Shown here: piece after piece, positions 59,398 through 64,000 of the stretch
Position numbering within the stretch: the stretch's first letter is position 1
Layout of the letters: the number at the start of each line of letters is the position of its first letter
Assembly: GCA_029561345.1 (NCBI GenBank)
Contig: JAKQJC010000028.1
Coordinates: 48,458 to 112,457 of the forward strand
Length of the DNA stretch: 64,000 nucleotides
Direction of reading: 5' to 3'
Origin: Chloroflexota bacterium
Lineage (GTDB): Bacteria > Chloroflexota > Anaerolineae > Anaerolineales > Anaerolineaceae
Position numbers and translations under genes: made by a program
The notes under the pieces: model-generated
Database searches by the model: none
What the model was told of the DNA's origin: nothing
What the model saw: only the letters and a program-made list of their open reading frames with translations

Positions 59398-62300
59398 CTA
59401 AAACGGATATTTTTCGATCAGCACAGCGCGTAGGCCATCATAATAACGCTGCAATTTTTCGATGATCTGCAAGACCAGTTCCCGGTTTTCAGCCGATGGC
59501 GGGGTGTTTTGAGCTTCACGGGCCAAACTTTCCAGTTCGCGGGCGGTTTCTGAAAGGGCCATGCCGCCCAGGGTGGCGCTGGCAGATTTCAGGCTGTGAG
59601 CAGACCGGCACAAGGTGGCCCAATCTTCATTTTCGAAGGTTTTTTTACAATTTTTAATATGCGCTGCGGCATCTTCGATGAAAATTTCAGCCAGCATGGG
59701 GATCATGGAAGGATCGGTATGGCGTTCCAGTTCGGCTGCATCGAACAGGAGCGGCTCGGCTGCTTTTGCTGGCGCCAGGGAGGCCGCTTTTTCGGACGGC
59801 GCTTCAGGTTCTGGTCCGGGCATTTGGCGGCCTGCCGCACGATTGAGGGCGGCAATCAAATCGCGAATCTCGATGGGCTTGCTGATATAGTCGTTCATGC
59901 CGGCTTCAAGGCAGAGTTCGCGGTCTCCTTTCATTGCATTGGCCGTGACCGCAATGATCCAGGGCTGTTGAGAAGCACTCAGTTTTTGACGCAAAATTCG
60001 GGTGGCTTCGAGTCCGTCCATGTCGGGCATTTGCAGGTCCATCAGGATGACCTCATACATGGGCCCATGAACGGTGGATGTTCCAAAAATTTGCACCACC
60101 TCCAGGCCGTTTGCGGCGACATCGGCGCGGTAGCCCAGCTTTTCAAGCATATTCAGAACCACTTTCTGGTTGATCAGGTTATCTTCGGCCACCAGAATGC
60201 GCAGCGGATTTTTCTGAGCCATCAGGCGGTCGTACTTGGAATGTTCTGTGCGGCTGATCTTGATTTCTTCGCCCACAAAAATCGATAACAGGGTTTCAAA
60301 AATCTGCGAACCTTTGATGGGCTTGAGGAACAGGCTGGCATGGGGAATATTTTGGGCGCTGGCCAGACCGGGGAAGGTTAAAATGCCCAGGGCAAACTGG
60401 TGTTTTTGGCGCAGGGATTCAACCGCTTCGGGTGGGGTGCAGAAGATGGAGTCGACAATCAGCAGATCAAATTTCATGTTATCCAGCAGGTCACGGGTTT
60501 CCATGATGGAGGTGCTTTCAACCGTCTTAACGCCAAAGGCATTGAGGGTTGAGGCCAAAAGCTGGCGGCTGGCCGGGTTTTGCACCAGCAGCAGTGCCTG
60601 CTTGGAGCGCAGTGTATCGGGTATGGTTTTGATCTGGCGCGGGTGGGGCCAGAGGGTGGTTTCAACCAGGATGGTGAAATGGAAGGTGCTGCCCTGATCG
60701 GGTCCGGCGCTTTCAGCCCACATATTGCCGCCCATCAAATTAGCCAAACGTTTGCTGATGGCCAGTCCGAGGCCGGTGCCGCCAAAGCGACGGGTGGTTG
60801 AGGCATCCACCTGGCTGAAGGATTGAAACAGCGATGCAATGCGCTCTGGCGGCAGGCCAATGCCGGAATCTTTGACGGAGAAATGCAGGCAGGCCAGTGA
60901 AGGGTCCGGATGCGGTTCGCGGACAACTGAAACGACCACCTCGCCAAACTCGGTGAATTTGATGGCATTGCCCACCAGATTGATGAGAATTTGGCGCAGG
61001 CGGGTGTCATCACCCAGAAATGCCTCTGGTAGCTGCGGTTCGAAGATGCCCAAAATTTCCAGGTTCTTTTCAGCCGCCTTGTAGGCCAGCAGGTCCAGGA
61101 CGGATTCCACACATTCGCGCAGGTTGACGGGCAGGCGCTCAAGCTGGAGCTTGCCGGCCTCAATTTTGGAGAAATCGAGGATGTCATTGATGATGGTTAG
61201 AAGGGAATCGCCGCTTTTACGAATGGTATCCAGATATTCTATTTGCAGGGGAGATGGATTGGTTTCAAAGAGCAGGCTGGTCATACCGATGATGCCGTTC
61301 ATAGGGGTGCGGATCTCATGACTCATATTGGCCAGAAATTCCGATTTGCTGCGTGCAGCCGCTTCGGCGGCATCTTTGGCCTTTTGCAGATCCAGCTCTG
61401 ATTGGTGGCGCTGGATGGTTGCGCCGAGGATATCCGCGGCTGCTTTAAGCACATCGCGTTCAGCCGGGGTCCATTTACGCAGGCCGGTGCACTCCTCAAA
61501 GCAAATCAAACCCCACCATTCACCTGAGGCGAAAATGGGGGCTGCCACCAGATAACGCACATCGAGTTTTTCGAAGTATGGGCGTTCTGATTCAGGAAAT
61601 AGTTGGACATCGCCGCTGATCACCTGGTTCTGACTTAATCCTTTTTCCCAGCGGCCGAAGCCTGAATGATCCCACGTATCCATGCATAAGAGGGGGTGAT
61701 TTGCTGGCAACCCATAGCCTGGCATATACCAGATGGTAACCGCGGTAACCCCGTTCAGGCCTGCAGAGCTGATATGGCGTTTTAAGATGAGTATTCGGTT
61801 TGCGCCTGAAGCATTTCCCAATATTTCAAGAGCGCCCTCAATGGAAGCCTGCCAATCGGGGGTTTCAAGGAAGCGCGAGGCCAGGTAGCTGACGGCCTGT
61901 AAAATATCATCCCGCTGCTGCATATCTTTTTCCACTTTTTTCCGTTCAGAAATATCGCGTAAAATGACCACATAGCTGGTTTTACGGCGAATGTCAATGG
62001 AGGAAATGGACACATCAGCTGGAAATTCCTGGCCGTCTTTGCGAATGACGATCAGTTCAAACGACATTTTCTGATTGACATATGTTTTGAACTCATCGAG
62101 GTTATGCCAGGGCGTGGAACCTGATTTGACCAGGGTGGCGATATCCGCGCCAAAGACTTCAACCTGGGTGTAGCCAATAATCCGTTCGGCGGCTTCATTC
62201 CACAGGGTGATTTTCCCCTCCCGGTCAAAAATGATGATGGCCTCCTGGGCTGCCACTGTTACAGCTCGAAAGGTCTCTTCGCGTTCACGCAAGGTTTCAT

Positions 62301-63420
62301 CCATAATGCGTTTTTGCTGAAGGTTATCCAGAAAGCTGTTGAACCAGTGGATCAACTCGCCGATCTCATCCGTTGGACCAGGGGGCAGACGTTTCTTCCA
62401 ATCAAAGGTTTCATTTTCAATGGCGCGGAAGGATTCAGTGATGGCATGGATAGGTCTGACCAGGCTGTATGAGAGAACCAGAGATAAGACGGTTACCAGG
62501 AGAAAACTGAGGAAAAGAATGAAAAAGAAATTCCGTTCAATTTCACCAGTTTCTTTGGTGAGGGTCTGTTCAGGAATAAACCCGTAGATTTTCCACCCAC
62601 TCAAATTGGATGAAGCCACGGCAATATAGGTTGGCAGGTCATTGACGGGAAGGATGGTGTTATCTGAGATCTGATCCAAATGGATCTCAGGACTGACTGC
62701 CAGAAGATTGGCCTGCCGGGAATCAGACGTGAACACAATCTGGCTGGCATTGTCCAGAATCATATGCCAGGAACCTTCGCCCAGGTCAAGACGATTGAAA
62801 TGGCTTGAGAAATGGTCGAGATCAAAATTCACCACCACCAGAGCCAACGGCTGGCGCGTGCCGGTTTGCGGGTTTTCTTGCTGAACCAGGCGGGCAAAAA
62901 CAATCACCCGGGAATAATTGGAGGTCTGATTGAGGTTGGTTTCAATGCCAAGCAGGGCCGTTTCCGGGTAGGCGGCAAGGGCCGCTTCATACAACCGGCG
63001 TTGAACTTCTGAATTCAGGCTGAGCCTGACCAGCGGCTCTCCTGAGTGAATCTGGCCGCCTTGGGATGGCAAAATATCAATCGAAAGCAGGCCGTCAATG
63101 ATCCCATAACCATCCAGAAGGGCGAGAATTTGCGCTTGCTCTTCTGGGGTGAGCGGGTTGGCAGGGTCGCGCAGCGGTCCCATGACCTGTTCCTGCATGG
63201 TGAGGTGCGCGATGAGATTGTCAACTTCCATCAGATACTGATCGAGGCTGAACGATTGCTGCAATAGAAGCTGGTGGATGTGCGCGCTGGCCTGGGAAAT
63301 CATCATGTCTCTGGAAATGCGGAACGTGTTGTAGCCAAGCAGCAAAACAGGGATGATGCTGACCGACATGAGAAAGATGGTCAGTTTTTGGGTGAGGTTC
63401 AGACGCATTCCAATTCGCAT
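59398..63420 (-). CDS. Hybrid sensor histidine kinase with two receiver domains and HPt
   Basis: 1340 residues. Two membrane helices enclose a large extracytoplasmic dCache-like sensor (about 35-295). Then HAMP (about 310-365), PAS (about 380-500), GAF (about 515-665), HisKA with His701 in MSHEIRTPMNG, HATPase, a degenerate receiver (about 960-1065) without the acidic pair, an intact receiver with Asp1128, and an HPt domain with His1275 in AHSLKSA. It thus has a full phosphorelay in one chain. AGAG is the only weak ribosome site. It heads the operon. Confidence 0.93.
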   Translation of the reverse strand: MRIGMRLNLTQKLTIFLMSVSIIPVLLLGYNTFRISRDMMISQASAHIHQLLLQQSFSLDQYLMEVDNLIAHLTMQEQVMGPLRDPANPLTPEEQAQILALLDGYGIIDGLLSIDILPSQGGQIHSGEPLVRLSLNSEVQRRLYEAALAAYPETALLGIETNLNQTSNYSRVIVFARLVQQENPQTGTRQPLALVVVNFDLDHFSSHFNRLDLGEGSWHMILDNASQIVFTSDSRQANLLAVSPEIHLDQISDNTILPVNDLPTYIAVASSNLSGWKIYGFIPEQTLTKETGEIERNFFFILFLSFLLVTVLSLVLSYSLVRPIHAITESFRAIENETFDWKKRLPPGPTDEIGELIHWFNSFLDNLQQKRIMDETLREREETFRAVTVAAQEAIIIFDREGKITLWNEAAERIIGYTQVEVFGADIATLVKSGSTPWHNLDEFKTYVNQKMSFELIVIRKDGQEFPADVSISSIDIRRKTSYVVILRDISERKKVEKDMQQRDDILQAVSYLASRFLETPDWQASIEGALEILGNASGANRILILKRHISSAGLNGVTAVTIWYMPGYGLPANHPLLCMDTWDHSGFGRWEKGLSQNQVISGDVQLFPESERPYFEKLDVRYLVAAPIFASGEWWGLICFEECTGLRKWTPAERDVLKAAADILGATIQRHQSELDLQKAKDAAEAAARSKSEFLANMSHEIRTPMNGIIGMTSLLFETNPSPLQIEYLDTIRKSGDSLLTIINDILDFSKIEAGKLQLERLPVNLRECVESVLDLLAYKAAEKNLEILGIFEPQLPEAFLGDDTRLRQILINLVGNAIKFTEFGEVVVSVVREPHPDPSLACLHFSVKDSGIGLPPERIASLFQSFSQVDASTTRRFGGTGLGLAISKRLANLMGGNMWAESAGPDQGSTFHFTILVETTLWPHPRQIKTIPDTLRSKQALLLVQNPASRQLLASTLNAFGVKTVESTSIMETRDLLDNMKFDLLIVDSIFCTPPEAVESLRQKHQFALGILTFPGLASAQNIPHASLFLKPIKGSQIFETLLSIFVGEEIKISRTEHSKYDRLMAQKNPLRILVAEDNLINQKVVLNMLEKLGYRADVAANGLEVVQIFGTSTVHGPMYEVILMDLQMPDMDGLEATRILRQKLSASQQPWIIAVTANAMKGDRELCLEAGMNDYISKPIEIRDLIAALNRAAGRQMPGPEPEAPSEKAASLAPAKAAEPLLFDAAELERHTDPSMIPMLAEIFIEDAAAHIKNCKKTFENEDWATLCRSAHSLKSASATLGGMALSETARELESLAREAQNTPPSAENRELVLQIIEKLQRYYDGLRAVLIEKYPF

Positions 63421-63588
63421 TTGATCTCTATGGTAGAGGCGGGTTCAGATGGAGGATCATTTTTGGAGGAAAAGAGGAAGCAGGCAGGCAGCTAAAACAT
63501 CCACCTGGAAGCTTATTAACCAATAAGGATAAACAGCAGGATTTCACATCAGCACTCCTGGCTTGCACGACCCGGGATTGTATTAATT

Positions 63589-63617
63589 ATTATACGGCAT
63601 ATGAGGGAGAATACAAA
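63589..63617 (-). promoter_or_regulatory. Promoter of the signalling operon
   Basis: Minus-strand TATAAT (63594-63589) with TTTGTA (63617-63612) at 17 bp. It would give a leader of about 160 nt before the hybrid kinase gene. The -35 is weak. Confidence 0.45.
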
Positions 63618-63620
63618 AGA

Positions 63621-63645
63621 AAAGAGCCCAATAAATGGGCTCTTT
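63621..63645 (-). terminator. Terminator after the tRNA-like sequence
   Basis: AAAGAGCCCA and TGGGCTCTTT (10-bp stem, five-base loop), with a T-rich tail on the minus strand. It follows the tRNA-like 3' end by five bases. Confidence 0.8.
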
Positions 63646-63650
63646 TGAAG

Positions 63651-63703
63651 GCTCCTCGACCAGGACTCGAACCTGGAACCTAGCGGTTAACAGCCAAGGC
63701 GCT
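63651..63703 (-). pseudogene. tRNA-Asn-like 3' half
   Basis: On the minus strand the end reads as the 3' half of tRNA-Asn: anticodon loop CTGTTAA (anticodon GTT), T-arm CCAGG-TTCGAGT-CCTGG, and TCGAGGA acceptor strand followed by GCC. The 5' half (TCCTCGA, D-arm) is missing; the bases in its place belong to a fold-back. The anticodon stem is imperfect. It is most likely a truncated tRNA gene. A full functional tRNA cannot be drawn. Confidence 0.55.
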
Positions 63704-63918
63704 GGTTTTTCGTTGTTTTGCCAGTTAAAACAAAGCAGGGAGAGCCAAAAGCTCTCCTTGCTTTGTTTTAGTAGTCGTAATAACGGCTTACCAACGCCTT
63801 GACTGTTAACCGCAAGGTTCCACGCCCCCTGCGCCCCACTCTGCTGCGCTACGGAGGTGCTGAGCAAGGGGTGCGTCGAGTCCTGGCTGCGCAGCGCCCT
63901 GTAAGGGTCTGGGGAGCC
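63651..63918. repeat. Long imperfect fold-back of tRNA-derived sequence
   Basis: Arms 63675-63706 and 63790-63821 are 32 nt long with three mismatches; inside, 63726-63745 and 63751-63770 form a 20-bp stem with one mismatch and a CAAAA loop. The outer ends GGCTCC (63651) and GGAGCC (63913-63918) pair too. The right arm repeats the tRNA-Asn 3' half but is split by about 54 nt (63822-63875) and about 23 nt (63887-63909). The gap 63421-63588 before it and 63929-64000 after hold no gene; the latter has a GCTCAAAA/TTTTGAGC repeat. Confidence 0.7.
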
Positions 63919-64000
63919 TTTTTTATTTAATGGGGTGGGGATTAATTGCTCAAAATCACGATAAATGCAGCGTTTTGAGCATGTTTTCACGGAAAAACGC

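Noticed and set aside
63675..63821. Integron attC site, because of the GGTTAAC/GTTAACC fold-back
   Set aside because: The core sites do not fit RYYYAAC/GTTRRRY, no integrase is present, and the arms are explained by tRNA-Asn sequence.
63651..63918. A functional tRNA-Asn
   Set aside because: The 5' half with acceptor and D-arm is absent on either strand and the anticodon stem is imperfect.
63583..63990. 135-codon minus-strand frame across the right-end repeat
   Set aside because: It runs through a terminator, a tRNA-like arm and a 20-bp hairpin, and its translation has no protein-like pattern.
1..64000. CRISPR array or prophage
   Set aside because: No regularly spaced repeat series, no cas genes, and no phage structural, integrase or lysis genes were found in the reading.

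Overview
The window looks like chromosomal DNA of a member of the Chloroflexota, most likely class Anaerolineae. The reasons are gene content and style: an ADP-forming acetyl-CoA synthetase, an adenosylcobalamin-dependent ribonucleotide reductase with its own NrdR, a stand-alone AmmeMemoRadiSam-type radical SAM enzyme, many PAS/GAF sensor proteins, zinc-ribbon proteins fused to unknown domains, GH13 enzymes, moderately high G+C, and use of TTG and GTG starts. The assignment is inference from content, not from a marker-gene phylogeny. No prophage, CRISPR array or rRNA operon is visible.

Layout. 1-1600: small protein, Tat-type flavodoxin, membrane protein. 1693-5533: tightly packed maf, penicillin-binding protein and rsgA. 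5534-5868: a palindrome-rich convergent gap. 5869-11162 (minus): radical SAM enzyme, surE, a large PAS/GAF/GGDEF protein and tRNA-Arg(GCG). 11352-17311 (plus): bioY, acetyltransferase, flippase-like protein, SDR, GAF histidine kinase, SRP RNA, methyltransferase. 17383-22574: methyltransferase (minus), serC (plus), then GT2 and two paralogous sulfotransferases (minus). 22664-24766 (plus): zinc-ribbon proteins and an epimerase. 24852-30738: a giant GH13 protein and an AlkZ-related protein facing a second, normal-sized GH13 enzyme. 30800-31470: an AT-rich patch with a small membrane protein and a decayed gene. 31472-38706: membrane protein, glycerate 2-kinase (minus), ADP-forming acetyl-CoA synthetase, rpsT, epimerase, rsmI, TauE-type permease. 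38791-46213 (minus): nadD, obgE, a cyclic-2,3-diphosphoglycerate-synthetase-like protein, argS, and a fur-type repressor with two metal ABC transporter genes. 46375-50478: GT39-type glycosyltransferase, nitroreductase (minus), RNase J. 50627-53734: an IS21-like end remnant, nrdJ and nrdR. 53937-63420 (minus): a five-gene signalling operon. 63600-64000: a tRNA-Asn-like 3' half inside a long fold-back structure.

How it works together. Most of the window is housekeeping: translation and ribosome assembly (argS, rpsT, rsgA, obgE, rsmI, SRP RNA, tRNA-Arg), NAD and dNTP supply (nadD, nrdJ/nrdR, surE, maf), cell wall (PBP), serine synthesis (serC) and fermentative energy (ADP-forming acetyl-CoA synthetase). 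Around it are surface-glycan functions (GT2, GT39, sulfotransferases) and dense signal transduction (two GAF sensors, two further histidine kinases, HD-GYP regulator, hybrid kinase).

Most notable signals: -10 hexamers placed 6-7 nt before start codons of several genes (candidate leaderless mRNAs); a promoter plus intrinsic terminator in front of RNase J; palindromes in the nrdR leader; an inverted-repeat operator over the fur-type promoter; an IS21-like end flush against the nrdJ stop; a GH13 giant with large unassigned flanks; and the tRNA-derived fold-back at the right end.
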